Notes: a model not told the origin generated them from the sequence alone. A stretch of DNA of 64,000 bases from Deinococcus seoulensis (GCF_014648115.1 NZ_BMQM01000003.1:62001-126000), one strand, 5' to 3'; shown: positions 1 to 7,978, numbered from the stretch's first letter. Made by a program: numbers and translations.

Positions 1-426
1 GCGCGCCGCCCGCCACGCCCGCAGCGGGTCGGCCCGCAGGTTCTCCCGCGACACCATCCGCAGCCGCCGTGAGCGCAGGTCCGCGCGGCCACCCGCCGGG
101 TCCAGCACCCGCCCGTCCGCCCACACGCCCAGCGCATTCACCGTGAAATCCCGCCGCAACAGGTCCGCCGTCACATCAACCGGCAGCGGCACCAGATCAT
201 GCTGCACGCCGCCCGGCGCACTGACCCGCCAGTACCCACGCTCCTCGTCCAGCGGGAACGCCGCCCCACCCGACACCCGCGCCAGCTCCTGCGCCGCGCC
301 CGCCGGGTCCGGCACCGCCCAGTCGAAATCCTTCGCGGGCACGCCCCGCAACCAGTCACGCGCCGCGCCGCCCACCAGCAGCGCACCAGGCGGAAACTCA
401 GGCAGAGGTGCGCGACGACTGAACAT
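1..426 (-). CDS. CCA-adding enzyme / poly(A) polymerase family nucleotidyltransferase (5' part)
   Basis: The first 142 codons are visible; the gene continues past the left edge. Class II tRNA nucleotidyltransferase signatures are present: a glycine-rich [11 protein letters not shown] segment (about residues 15-25), the metal-binding DFDW acid pair just after it, and RRDFTVNAL near residue 98. The family adds C and/or A to tRNA 3' ends; Deinococcus is known to split CC- and A-adding activities between two proteins, and this fragment cannot tell which one this is. The ATG at 426 follows TAGCAT by six bases with no ribosome binding site, which fits a leaderless transcript. A family A repeat lies 37 bp upstream. 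Confidence 0.85.
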   Translation of the reverse strand, partial: MFSRRAPLPEFPPGALLVGGAARDWLRGVPAKDFDWAVPDPAGAAQELARVSGGAAFPLDEERGYWRVSAPGGVQHDLVPLPVDVTADLLRRDFTVNALGVWADGRVLDPAGGRADLRSRRLRMVSRENLRADPLRAWRAAR

Positions 427-462
427 CCCCCCATGCTACCCACCCGCCGCCGCCCACGCCTT

Positions 463-598
463 ATACGGACTCCGATTGAATGGCTTATAAAGCCGCTGGG
501 TCCGAGCGGATGCGAGTAGGAGAGAAACGGGTTCCGGACGTGGAGTTGACGACCCGGTGCTGTTCCGGGTTGTCAACGAAACAAACGGCAGTCCGTAT
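463..598 (+). repeat. Family A dispersed repeat, full copy 1
   Basis: A 136-bp unit bounded by ATACGGACTCCG and the inverted end CAGTCCGTAT. The 3' half folds into a 13-bp hairpin (GTTGACGACCCGG against CCGGGTTGTCAAC, one G-T wobble). It lies between the divergent CCA-enzyme gene and the tRNA-Ala gene. It has no coding capacity. Other full copies are at 18967, 32894, 35903, 40071, 56069 and 61088. Confidence 0.95.
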
Positions 599-616
599 GC
601 GCCATCTGGCCCACAC

Positions 617-645
617 TTGCCAAACCCCCCGCAAGCTGGTACAGT
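617..645 (+). promoter_or_regulatory. Promoter of tRNA-Ala
   Basis: TTGCCA (617-622) and TACAGT (640-645) are separated by exactly 17 bp. The predicted transcription start is a few bases before the tRNA 5' end at 658. Confidence 0.75.
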
Positions 646-657
646 TCACGGCGCTGA

Positions 658-733
<76 letters not shown>

Positions 734-765
734 GAAAAACCGCGCCTAGTGCGCGGTTTTCTTTT
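734..765 (+). terminator. Element-borne terminator after tRNA-Ala
   Basis: The stem GAAAACCGCGC / GCGCGGTTTTC with loop CTAGT is followed by TTTT. It lies just inside the element, one base after the attL core, and replaces the original chromosomal terminator that now sits beyond attR at 8218-8258. The symmetric sequence could also stop leftward integrase transcripts. Confidence 0.85.
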
Positions 766-790
766 GTCGATTTTCGCCCAGCCGGGGCGC

Positions 791-810
791 GTGACCAACC
801 CGTGACCAAC
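791..810 (+). repeat. Left arm-type integrase sites
   Basis: Two copies of GTGACCAAC, at 791-799 and 802-810, are spaced 11 bp apart. The same 9-mer recurs at the other end of the element (8009-8038). Position and helical phasing match the arm sites bound by the N-terminal domain of tyrosine integrases. Confidence 0.75.
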
Positions 811-814
811 CGGC

Positions 815-2041
815 CTAATTCATCACCCTGGGCCGCACCAAGTCCGACAGGTTCACGGCCCACTCTTCATGCTCGCTCTGGTAAACCGTCCGGTACACGT
901 CTGCCGTGAAGCTGGGCCGCGAGTGCCCCAGCTTCTCACTCACCACTTCCAGCGGCACACCCCGGCGCAACATCAGCGAGGCGTGCGTATGCCGTAGCCC
1001 GTGCACCGTGACTTCACGCACCCCAGCTTCAGTGCAGAACGCCGCGAGGTATCGCCTCAAGCCCGCTGGGGGCAGGGCGCGGCCCGTAATGCCTGTGAAC
1101 ACGTACCCCGTGTCTTCCCAGCCCCTCTTCCGCACGTAGGTCTTGGGATGCCCCGGCACGCGCTGCCCAGGCGCGAGTGCGGCCCGCTCGAAATCCTGCA
1201 CGGCCTTCTGACGGTTCAGGCAGTCCAGTGCCTCAGGTGACAGGTGTACGCGCCTCGCGCTCTTCGCCGTCTTGGGTGTGCTGACGTGCGCCTTGCTGCC
1301 AATGGTCACAAGGTTCTCTCTGATCTGCACCGTCCCGGCGTTCAGGTCGACGTGTTCCCACTTCAGACCGCAGGCCTCGCCCCGGCGTAGGCCGGTGTGC
1401 AGCATGAACTCAAAGACCAAGCCCCAGCGGCTCGCCCGCAGTGCGGGCAGCAGCGCGGCCACCTCTTCAGCCGTCAGGGCCTTATCGACCGGCGCGGCCG
1501 TGGCGTCCCGCTTCACCGGCTGGGGCCTGACCACTGCCGTAGGGTCACGCATGACCAATTCCAGCCGTAGCGCCTCGCTGAAGGCCCCGTGCAGAACGTT
1601 GTGGGCTTGCCGCTGCATGGAATCCCCCAGGCCAGCCGCGCCCAGTCCCGTGTACAGGCCCCGCAGATCAGCGGGCCGCACGTCCTGTAGCCGCTTGCGC
1701 CCCAGCGCGGGCGTGATGTGCAGGTCAATCAGCTTGCGGTAGTTGTGATGTGTCTTCGCCGCGAGGCTGGGCCGCTTGCTTGCAAGCCACCTGTCCAGCC
1801 ACTCGCCCAGCGTCACGCGGTCAGGCGCGGCCACACCCCCGCGCATGTGGTCAGCCTGGGCCTGAGTCATGGCCGCCCATGCTTCCTTCTCGCTGGGGGC
1901 CGTGCCGGTCTTGCGGATGGGCGTACCGTCCGGCTTCAGGCCCACCGTGATACGCCAGCGGTACTTCCCACTGGGCAGCGGGTCGATACTGCCGCGCCCG
2001 TTCCCGGCCTTCTGATCTGCCTTCGCCTTCGCCCGTGCCAC
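815..2041 (-). CDS. Tyrosine recombinase / phage-type integrase
   Basis: This 408-aa protein catalyses site-specific integration and excision. Residues about 12-55 form an arm-binding domain (GNGRGSIDPLPSGKYRWRI); about 75-170 is a SAM-like core-binding domain; the C-terminal catalytic domain shows the active-site Arg in HTGLRRGEACG, the HGLRHTHAS box with His-x-x-Arg, and the nucleophilic Tyr in ADVYRTVY close to the end. It is the gene nearest attL, transcribed toward the tRNA, as is usual for tRNA-targeting elements. The GTG start is preceded by GGAAGG, which overlaps the end of the repressor gene, so the two genes are probably cotranscribed. Confidence 0.96.
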   Translation of the reverse strand: MARAKAKADQKAGNGRGSIDPLPSGKYRWRITVGLKPDGTPIRKTGTAPSEKEAWAAMTQAQADHMRGGVAAPDRVTLGEWLDRWLASKRPSLAAKTHHNYRKLIDLHITPALGRKRLQDVRPADLRGLYTGLGAAGLGDSMQRQAHNVLHGAFSEALRLELVMRDPTAVVRPQPVKRDATAAPVDKALTAEEVAALLPALRASRWGLVFEFMLHTGLRRGEACGLKWEHVDLNAGTVQIRENLVTIGSKAHVSTPKTAKSARRVHLSPEALDCLNRQKAVQDFERAALAPGQRVPGHPKTYVRKRGWEDTGYVFTGITGRALPPAGLRRYLAAFCTEAGVREVTVHGLRHTHASLMLRRGVPLEVVSEKLGHSRPSFTADVYRTVYQSEHEEWAVNLSDLVRPRVMN

Positions 2042-2044
2042 GGC

Positions 2045-2260
2045 CTAGCCTTCCCGCTTGGGAACCGCGATCAGTTCCAGGCCCAGCGCGTCCAAGACCC
2101 GCTGCCAGTTGTCAGGGACTTTGCCAACCGTGCCGCTCAGAAGGCGGGTCACGTTGGCCCGTTCAATGCCGGTCAGGTCTGCCAGCTCTTGGTGGGTCAG
2201 GCCCTTCTCTTTCATGGTGCTCTTCACGCTCTGCCGGACTGTTTCGTTCATTCCTGTCAT
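2045..2260 (-). CDS. XRE/Cro-CI family repressor
   Basis: A 71-aa helix-turn-helix protein; the HTH spans GLTHQELADLTGIERANVTR (about residues 23-42). There is no further domain beyond a short tail. The ATG at 2260 is chosen because AAGGGGTGAT sits just upstream; an in-frame start at 2278 would lie before that site. Its own promoter overlaps a GTATC-N7-GATAC palindrome which also overlaps a rightward promoter, so this protein is the natural candidate for an autoregulating lysogeny-type switch. It is followed by the integrase after 3 bp. Confidence 0.85.
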   Translation of the reverse strand: MTGMNETVRQSVKSTMKEKGLTHQELADLTGIERANVTRLLSGTVGKVPDNWQRVLDALGLELIAVPKREG

Positions 2261-2271
2261 GGTATCACCCC

Positions 2272-2306
2272 TTGACACATAGTATCAGAATCCGATACAA
2301 TGTCAA
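2272..2306. promoter_or_regulatory. Divergent promoter pair with shared operator
   Basis: Rightward promoter: TTGACA 2272-2277, 18-bp spacer, TACAAT 2296-2301. Leftward promoter: TTGACA (complement of 2301-2306), 16-bp spacer, TACTAT (complement of 2279-2284). The two are interleaved. A palindrome, GTATC-N7-GATAC (2282-2298), lies between the -35 and -10 elements of both, so one bound repressor could occlude both. Confidence 0.8.
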
Positions 2307-2377
2307 TCAGCAGAAGGGGCGGCACTCCCGCGAAGAAATGACCGCCCCGGCTGACTCCCAAGAGAAGAGGAATCGAC

Positions 2378-2791
2378 ATGCAGACTACCAAACCCCGCAG
2401 CATCACCCGCACCTGGGAAGCCGTCACGCATCACGAGATGGACCGCGTGGTGGTCATGACCACCGTGCAGACCGTGACCCTGAGCGCAGACCGGCACGGC
2501 CACAAGACCGCCCAGATCGACGGCAAGCCCGCCCAGGTGGAAGAGGCCGTGAACATCCTGAACCGCGCCGCCCGCGTCACGCTCATCAGCGAGGAACGCC
2601 AGCCCATCGGCAAGCCCCGCGCCGCCCGCCTGCACACCCTCATGGGCCGCGCCGGAATCCCCAGCGGCGAACACTACGCCTTCGCCGGGGCCGCACTTGA
2701 CCGCCCCGTGTACAGCCTCGCGGCCCTCACGGAAGAGGAAGCCCGCGCCGTCTGGGCCTTCCTGACCTACACCCACCCTCACGCCGCCTGA
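2378..2791 (+). CDS. Hypothetical protein of the element (137 aa)
   Basis: I do not recognise a family. The protein has a charged N-terminus, a central stretch alternating strands and helices (TVQTVTLSADRHGHKTAQI), a basic middle (GKPRAARLHTLMGRAG) and no membrane segment or cysteine. AGAGGAA lies 7 nt before the ATG. It is the first gene behind the repressed rightward promoter, so it is expected to be switched on when the repressor is lifted. Candidate roles are replication control or host interaction, but nothing in the sequence decides this. Confidence 0.75.
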   Translation: MQTTKPRSITRTWEAVTHHEMDRVVVMTTVQTVTLSADRHGHKTAQIDGKPAQVEEAVNILNRAARVTLISEERQPIGKPRAARLHTLMGRAGIPSGEHYAFAGAALDRPVYSLAALTEEEARAVWAFLTYTHPHAA

Positions 2792-2831
2792 ACACCCACG
2801 GGGGGCCCCAGCGCCCCCCACAGAGGACACA

Positions 2832-3005
2832 ATGACCGACACCCACAAACAGACCGCCCAAGCTGCCCAGCAAGCCCCCATGACCCCCGCAGAGCGGGGC
2901 GCGGCCCTCGCCCGCATCGAAGACCGCCGCGCCCAACTCACAGCGGAACTCGCCCAGCTCGCCGCGATTGAAGCCGGACACCGCGCCGCACTCGCCCAGG
3001 CCTGA
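2832..3005 (+). CDS. Small hypothetical protein (57 aa), predicted helical
   Basis: The reading frame begins at an ATG after AGAGGAC and ends TGA at 3005. The product is Ala/Gln/Glu rich; its C-terminal 40 residues (TPAERGAALARIEDRRAQLT onward) have a heptad-like pattern of Leu/Ile and Ala and should form an amphipathic helix or short coiled coil. It is the second gene of the rightward transcript, 40 bp after the 137-aa gene and 52 bp before the next. No family is recognised. Confidence 0.6.
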   Translation: MTDTHKQTAQAAQQAPMTPAERGAALARIEDRRAQLTAELAQLAAIEAGHRAALAQA

Positions 3006-3057
3006 AGCCCCAGCCGGGGGGCCGCTCGCCCCCCACATTCCCCGGAGGTATCGACCC

Positions 3058-3357
3058 ATGACCCACTGCGCCCGCTGTGACCGCCCGCACGCCCAGCCCA
3101 TCACGCACCCCACCGGAGGAACTGAAGACCTCTGCCCGGACTGCACGGCCCGCGCGGCACTCGAGTACGCCGCCGCGCAACACCTGCACGCCCTACTTGC
3201 CCCCACCCTGACCACCTGGGCGCGGCATTGGGTTGCCGCTGGGGTGCAGCCCCAAGACCTCGCGGCTGTACTGGAAGCGCACGGCGTGACCTGGGGCACC
3301 GGCCCCCGTGACCCCTACGCAGCGGCCCAGGTGGTAGTGCGTGACGCGCTGAATTGA
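3058..3357 (+). CDS. Small zinc-ribbon-like protein (99 aa)
   Basis: Two Cys pairs, CARC (residues 4-7) and CPDC (residues 27-30), form a likely zinc ribbon; the rest is predicted helical and ends in AAAQVVVRDALN. A strong GGAGG sits 9 nt before the ATG. This is the last gene of the rightward transcript and is followed by a hairpin terminator at 3373-3400. Zinc ribbons of this size often bind nucleic acid or act as adaptors; no specific function is inferred. Confidence 0.75.
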   Translation: MTHCARCDRPHAQPITHPTGGTEDLCPDCTARAALEYAAAQHLHALLAPTLTTWARHWVAAGVQPQDLAAVLEAHGVTWGTGPRDPYAAAQVVVRDALN

Positions 3358-3372
3358 TGACAAATGATGTGC

Positions 3373-3400
3373 AGAGGCCCCCAGTCACGGGGGCCTCTTT
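3373..3400. terminator. Terminator between convergent element operons
   Basis: The stem AGAGGCCCCC / GGGGGCCTCT encloses a short loop and ends in TTT. It lies 15 bp after the rightward operon and 13 bp beyond the end of the leftward operon, so it probably serves both. Confidence 0.85.
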
Positions 3401-3412
3401 CGTGCGGTCAGA

Positions 3413-3568
3413 TCAGGCCGCGCCGTACTTCAGCAGCAGCATGTGCCGCGTGACCGGCTTCAGCTTGGCCCAGTACCCGTTCCACACGTCCCGCTTGCCT
3501 CTGACGCTCAGGGCAGCCCAGCGGGCAGGGCTGAAGGCTGGGGGCTTCTGTACTGGAATGGTGTTCAT
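3413..3568 (-). CDS. Small hypothetical protein (51 aa), last gene of the element's replication operon
   Basis: The ATG at 3568 overlaps the upstream gene's stop in an ATGA arrangement, implying translational coupling. The product is basic with several tryptophans (ARWAAL, KRDVWNGYWAKLK) and ends LLLKYGAA. It is the sixth gene of the leftward operon. Four of the operon's junctions are 1-4-nt overlaps, which supports this frame being real despite its size. No family is recognised. Confidence 0.6.
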   Translation of the reverse strand: MNTIPVQKPPAFSPARWAALSVRGKRDVWNGYWAKLKPVTRHMLLLKYGAA

Positions 3569-4062
3569 GCGTTCCCCTTCGACTTCCAGCCGCGCCCCTC
3601 ACGGGCCGCACAGATGGTGTGTGGGAAGGTCAGCACGGGCAGAGCGGGGTTCCCGTCTGCCCAGCCGTGCGAGGCGCGGCCCAGGCGGCACAGCCCATCA
3701 CCGTAGGCGTCTGGGCCTTCCCAATGGGCGCAGCATCCGCAGTGCCCCGGCTGGGCCGCGAGGGCTGCCACGTTCAGGTGCCCATTCGGCAACCGGAACG
3801 GGTCGACCTGTTTTTTCTGGGCAGATACCCCACCTACCCCACTGCCAGAACTGCCAGAAGGGGGGTGCATCCCGGCACTACCGGAAGGCCCAGCCCCCAC
3901 CGGCTGGGGGGCTTCTGTCACTTCTGGCAGTGAGGGGGGCAGGGTATCCGGCAGTTTTTCGCCCAGGCTCAGGCCCTCGCGGGTACTTTCGGCACTTCTG
4001 GCAGTGGGGGGGGTGGGGTGCGCGTCAGCTTTTCGGCGTGACCGCATCTTGAACACCGTCAC
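3565..4062 (-). CDS. Hypothetical Cys-rich protein (165 aa), element operon
   Basis: The N-terminal 80 residues are Pro/Ser/Gly rich and probably disordered. The C-terminal half carries GHCGCCAHWEG, a further Cys in DGLCRLGR and one in HTICAAR, resembling a small metal-binding fold. The GTG start overlaps the primase stop (GTGA), and its own stop overlaps the next ATG. An alternative ATG lies five codons in. The position directly after the primase suggests a replication accessory or DNA-binding role, which is inference only. Confidence 0.65.
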   Translation of the reverse strand: MTVFKMRSRRKADAHPTPPTARSAESTREGLSLGEKLPDTLPPSLPEVTEAPQPVGAGPSGSAGMHPPSGSSGSGVGGVSAQKKQVDPFRLPNGHLNVAALAAQPGHCGCCAHWEGPDAYGDGLCRLGRASHGWADGNPALPVLTFPHTICAAREGRGWKSKGNA

Positions 4063-6611
4063 GCTTCACCCCCACCGTCAGACAGGAAGTCCGGGTGTAG
4101 GCGTAGAACTTCCAGCGGTCGACCGGGCGTCTTGACCTTCTCAACCTGCACCCACCCCAGATCAGAGAGGGCCTGCACAGCCATGCCCAGCTCTTCATCA
4201 CTCAGGCCCGCCCATCCCTTCCGGCGAAGGTCGCGCAGCCTGTCACCTTCCCTGACCGCGCCGCCTTCGATCTTCTCTGCCAGTGCATGCGCGGGGGTGA
4301 ACGCCGTTCCCAGGTCATGGGCGTACACTTTCCGGGCGTGCAGCTCCAGGAAGTCGACCCAGTTCAGTGCCAGGTCTAACGCCTGGGCCGTCACGGGGGG
4401 CAGTGCGGCCGGGTGCAGGGTGGGCGCGGCCACGTCCACAAGATGGAAGATCAGCGCGAGGGACGGCGCAAGAGAGCGGTACTTCCCCAGGTGGGATTCA
4501 AACGCGGGGAACTTGACCAACTCCCCACCCCGCAGCCGGACTTCCAGCGCGTCACGCCACTCTATGAACACGGCCTGGGCTTCCTCGCTGAAGGCCAGCG
4601 TGACCGGCTCAGAAGACTGCCGCACGGTGTCCAGCGTCTCAAAGACCGCGAGGGCCTGGGCCTTCGCCGCCGCGTCAGCCTGTCGGCTGGGCCGCTTCCA
4701 GGCGGGCAGCCCGTCCGGGTACACCAAGAGCTGGAACCGCTGAAGGAAGCCCACGTCAGCCGCAGCCCCGGCGCGGCTCTTGCTCACGAACCGCTGAAGC
4801 GGCCCCGGCTGGATTGCACCCATCACGGCCATACAGAGGTTATCGACCCGGACAGTCCCGCGCCCGATCCGGTCGAAGGTGTATGACCCATCCCCGTTCC
4901 ACGTTTGCAGCCAGAAGGAACGCGGCTCAGAGTTTTCTTCACGGCCCATGGCCTCAATCCAGCCGCTCAGCTCATCCCGCACCATGGTCAGCCCAAGAGG
5001 GTTCTCTCTCAGCAGCTCGCCCAGCTTTTCGTAAGTGGTGTTCTGCACCATGTACCGCCGGGGCGTAGGCGCGGCCTCTCGCGCTTCCAGCCGCAGTTCC
5101 CGCAGGGCGTCCAAGTCCAGCTTGCCGCTTTTCTTGGAATCCTTCTTGATCTGTTCCTCTTGCATCTTCAGGGCTTCCAGCTTCAGTTCCCGGTCGACCT
5201 CGCCCGCTTCAAACTCATCACGGGCGCGGGCTTCCAGTTCATGCAGCGGCGCGAGGGCCGCATCAAGCTGCATGCTCTTCATCCCGCTGGGCCGCTGAAC
5301 CAACGCGCCCCAGAGGTTCGGGACAACGCGCCAAGAGTTGTCCAGGCCTTCAGGTGCAAGCTGCACAGCCCGCCCGATCAGCCCGGACAGGGCCGCGAGG
5401 GCTGACGCGGCCAAGCCTTCCAGCGGCACGCACGCCAGCTCTGCGAGGTCGACCAACCAACCGCGCAGCGCGGGCGGCAGCATCTCAGGCGGCAGGGTGG
5501 GTGCAGGCGGCAGGGCAGCGGGCAGCGGTTGCCGTTCACCCCACGTCAGGGCAGCCGGTGCAGCGTCACCCGCTGGGCCGCTCTTGCCCTCGCTCTTCTG
5601 GCCTACGCCGCTCAGGTCGCGCGGCTTGGCCTTCCCGCTGCCCAGGCCAGAGCGCACGGTAGCTTGCACCTCTGACCCTTCCAGTCCAGCGGCACGCGCT
5701 GCCTCGCTCAATTCCTGGGCCGCGTGCAGTTCGTCCAACACCCCAGCGCCTACCAGGGTGCCCAGGTTGAACGCGGCGCGGTTCAGAGCGTCATTCCGGC
5801 CACCCTCGCCCGCAGAGGCGACGGCGCCGCACTCTTCAGCAAGCGCCCGCTGCACGTACCGTTCAAGGGCCGTGCCGCTGCCCACCTGGGCGGGTGCGGG
5901 GGTGTGCGTGGCCGGCGCGGCCTTCCTCGCGGCGCTGGGCAGAGCTTCGAAGGCCCCATGTTCTACCCAGGCGTCGGCATCGATGTAGATGACCTGCACG
6001 GGCAGAGGCCGCGCCGGATTCTTCAGGTTCAGCCCACCGGGTAGCCGCATGATGCGGGACAGGTCTTTCACGGTGGAATCCGCGCCCAGGTGGGCGAAGA
6101 GTGCCGCAAGTTTGGCGTTGGTGGGTTCAGTCTCGCCCGTGCCGCTGGGCGTGGTGCGCCGTGTCCAGTGCAGGTGCAGCCCGTGCCCGCTATCGACTAC
6201 CGCGCGGGGCGGGATGTTGTACCGGGCGCACACTTCCAGCGCATCAGCCAAGAGCGCCGTCTTGTACTCGCGCAGCTCTTCGGGATCAGTCTCTTTCAGC
6301 GTGGCTTTGGTCAGCCCGCCCGTGTAGCTGGGGGCCTCTGCCAGATCAAGGTCGACCCACTGCAGGTGGGTGGGTTGGCAGTTCTCTTTCTTGCCGTTGG
6401 CGGTATTCCGGCGAAGGGCCATGCCCATGTACGCCTCTTCGCCCGCTGGGATGCGGTCAAGGGTGAACTCTTGGGGGTGACCTTCGAAGGCAGGCCAGGG
6501 CATCCACGCTTTTCTCTCGCTGGGCAGGAACCTGAACTCAACGTGTCCGGGGTGAGGGTTCACGCCGCGATACAGGAACGCTACCCACTCGCGGGGCGTG
6601 AAGGCCGTCAC
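4059..6611 (-). CDS. AEP-type primase fused to DUF3987 helicase-like domain
   Basis: This large protein (850 aa from the GTG at 6611) is the element's likely replication initiator. The N-terminal third shows archaeo-eukaryotic primase motifs: QWVDLDLAEA (DhD), VDSGHGLHLHW (sxH-type motif), and DLSRIMRLPGGLNLKNP typical of plasmid/phage RepB-like primases. The middle and C-terminal parts resemble DUF3987: LNLWGALVQRP-like Walker region (VPNLWGALVQRPSGMKS), ENPLGLTMVRDELSGWI and FLQRFQLLVYPD. The GTG overlaps the upstream stop in a GTGA coupling; an in-frame start at 6722 would add 37 residues lying inside the previous gene. The pairing is common in satellites and prophages that replicate after excision. 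Confidence 0.85.
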   Translation of the reverse strand: MTAFTPREWVAFLYRGVNPHPGHVEFRFLPSERKAWMPWPAFEGHPQEFTLDRIPAGEEAYMGMALRRNTANGKKENCQPTHLQWVDLDLAEAPSYTGGLTKATLKETDPEELREYKTALLADALEVCARYNIPPRAVVDSGHGLHLHWTRRTTPSGTGETEPTNAKLAALFAHLGADSTVKDLSRIMRLPGGLNLKNPARPLPVQVIYIDADAWVEHGAFEALPSAARKAAPATHTPAPAQVGSGTALERYVQRALAEECGAVASAGEGGRNDALNRAAFNLGTLVGAGVLDELHAAQELSEAARAAGLEGSEVQATVRSGLGSGKAKPRDLSGVGQKSEGKSGPAGDAAPAALTWGERQPLPAALPPAPTLPPEMLPPALRGWLVDLAELACVPLEGLAASALAALSGLIGRAVQLAPEGLDNSWRVVPNLWGALVQRPSGMKSMQLDAALAPLHELEARARDEFEAGEVDRELKLEALKMQEEQIKKDSKKSGKLDLDALRELRLEAREAAPTPRRYMVQNTTYEKLGELLRENPLGLTMVRDELSGWIEAMGREENSEPRSFWLQTWNGDGSYTFDRIGRGTVRVDNLCMAVMGAIQPGPLQRFVSKSRAGAAADVGFLQRFQLLVYPDGLPAWKRPSRQADAAAKAQALAVFETLDTVRQSSEPVTLAFSEEAQAVFIEWRDALEVRLRGGELVKFPAFESHLGKYRSLAPSLALIFHLVDVAAPTLHPAALPPVTAQALDLALNWVDFLELHARKVYAHDLGTAFTPAHALAEKIEGGAVREGDRLRDLRRKGWAGLSDEELGMAVQALSDLGWVQVEKVKTPGRPLEVLRLHPDFLSDGGGEA

Positions 6612-6988
6612 TCGCGCCCCATGCGGGCGCGTTCCAGCCGCGCGGCCTTCTCTGCCCGGATGCGGCCGCTTGCCCGGAGCATTCCAGGCCAGAGCATCAC
6701 GCGGGCGAAGACCCCAGGGCACACCACGGCCACGGCCACGGCTTCCGGCGCTTGCCCGCGGCTGAAGGCCAGCAAGAGCAGCGGGTGAACCTCTCCCGGC
6801 ACGTAGGGCCGCACGTAGCTCAGGGCGTCAGGGTGCTGGGCGAAGTAACGGGCGTCCCGGCGCTTGGCGACGGGTTCCCCGTCCGGCAGGGGCAGCATCT
6901 TCATGATGGGCGTGGCGTTTATCGTTTCCTCTAAACTGTGGTCAGCGCCGTGCCGCGCCGCCCCCCCGTCCTGTCCACGGGGGGGCAT
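6608..6988 (-). CDS. Hypothetical protein (126 aa), element operon
   Basis: The ATG at 6988 overlaps the preceding stop by one base (TGATG). The N-terminal 30 residues are low in structure; the body has KRRDARYFAQHPDALSYVRP and a hydrophobic stretch LLLLAFSRGQAPEAVAVAVV, then a basic tail. An internal ATG at 6904 is an alternative start, but no good ribosome binding site precedes it. No family is recognised. It lies between the excisionase-like gene and the primase and may take part in replication or its control. Confidence 0.55.
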   Translation of the reverse strand: MPPRGQDGGAARHGADHSLEETINATPIMKMLPLPDGEPVAKRRDARYFAQHPDALSYVRPYVPGEVHPLLLLAFSRGQAPEAVAVAVVCPGVFARVMLWPGMLRASGRIRAEKAARLERARMGRE

Positions 6989-7227
6989 CAGTTTGCCCCC
7001 GTGCTCTGGGCCGTCACGTAGGCTTCCAGCGCCTCGCGGGGAATGCGGATCACTCGCGCCCCGATCTTCACGGCCCGCAGTCGACCGGCGCGAATCTCTT
7101 TGTAGACCAGGGCAGTGTGCACGCCCAGGTGTGCAGCGGCCTGGGGAACGTCAAGGTATGCGGGCAGGGCGGGCGCGGTCGCGCCGTTCACGGTGACGGG
7201 TACGCCGTCGATATTCAGAATGGTCAA
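6988..7227 (-). CDS. Excisionase-family helix-turn-helix protein
   Basis: A small DNA-binding protein of the MerR-like excisionase fold: AYLDVPQAAAHLGVHTALVY is the HTH, followed by KEIRAGRLRAVKIGARVIRI, the typical wing, and EALEAYV. Such proteins bend DNA near attachment sites and steer integrase toward excision, or act as regulators. The TTG at 7227 is favoured because GGAAGGTG stands five bases before it; a TTG at 7242 is possible. It precedes the 126-aa gene with a one-base overlap. Confidence 0.8.
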   Translation of the reverse strand: MTILNIDGVPVTVNGATAPALPAYLDVPQAAAHLGVHTALVYKEIRAGRLRAVKIGARVIRIPREALEAYVTAQSTGAN

Positions 7228-7292
7228 GGGAACACCTTCCAACTTTCACCCCGCATCAGCGGGGGCAGAACTTCAGCTCTTGGCGGAAGTTC

Positions 7293-7940
7293 TCAGTTGG
7301 TGGGCGCGTTGGGTTGAATCTGGGGCCGGTACTCGACCGGGCGCGGCCTCTTCACGCGGCTGGGCGGCACGGGCAGCGCGGGGCGGGCCGTGAGGGCTTC
7401 CAGGCGGGCTTCCTCGCGGCGCACCTGGGCCTGGGCCTCTTCGCCCGTCAGACCGGCTTCATGGGCTTCCTGACGCTTCAGCGCCCGCCACAAGTGCCGG
7501 TGTCTGCGCCTGTGGAAGAGGTCGAAGGCCCAGGCTTCCAGCAGTCGCGCCCCGTGCGCCTCGTCGACCGCGCCCAGCCGCTCGGCAAGCTCTGCCGTCT
7601 TGACCGTCCGGCGTGCCCGCACCTGGGCGGCATACCAGCGGGTCACGGCATCAGCGCGGGCCTCTTGCTGGGCGAGTTGCCGCGAGGCTTCCAGCTCTTC
7701 AGCCTCGCGCCGGTCTTCAGTCCAGCCGCGAGGAATCCAGCCGGACAGGCCAGCCGCTACGGGGTTCAGGTCAAGCGCCCATACCCAGCGGGTCCGGGAC
7801 TCTTCGCCCCGGCGTTCACTTCGCCACTCGCGGCCCAGCTTGCGGGCTTGGTGCTTCTCTCGCGCTTCCCCTGCACCGAACAGCAGGAAGCCGCGCGTGA
7901 GGCGCTGACGGCGTTCCTGGGGTGAGGGAAGAGCGGGCAT
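7293..7940 (-). CDS. Hypothetical protein (215 aa), first gene of element operon
   Basis: The protein is highly charged with Arg/Glu/Ala-rich helices (about residues 75-185, for example EAEELEASRQLAQQEARAD), suggesting long helices or coiled coil, and a basic Pro-rich tail (PSRVKRPRPVEYRPQ). A Trp-rich patch, RTRWVWALDLNP, is near residue 55. No family is recognised. The ATG is seven bases after TAGTAT with no ribosome binding site, so it heads a leaderless leftward transcript from the right end of the element. Confidence 0.7.
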   Translation of the reverse strand: MPALPSPQERRQRLTRGFLLFGAGEAREKHQARKLGREWRSERRGEESRTRWVWALDLNPVAAGLSGWIPRGWTEDRREAEELEASRQLAQQEARADAVTRWYAAQVRARRTVKTAELAERLGAVDEAHGARLLEAWAFDLFHRRRHRHLWRALKRQEAHEAGLTGEEAQAQVRREEARLEALTARPALPVPPSRVKRPRPVEYRPQIQPNAPTN

Positions 7941-7978
7941 GTATCAAATACTAGCACCATCACGCCCCGTCATGTCCA
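7941..7978 (-). promoter_or_regulatory. Leftward promoter of the element's replication operon
   Basis: The -10 TAGTAT (complement of 7948-7953) lies seven bases before the ATG at 7940; TGGACA (complement of 7973-7978) is 19 bp further upstream. The short palindrome GTATCAAATAC (7941-7951) shares the GTAT...ATAC half-sites of the repressor operator at 2282-2298, so common control is possible. Confidence 0.55.
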
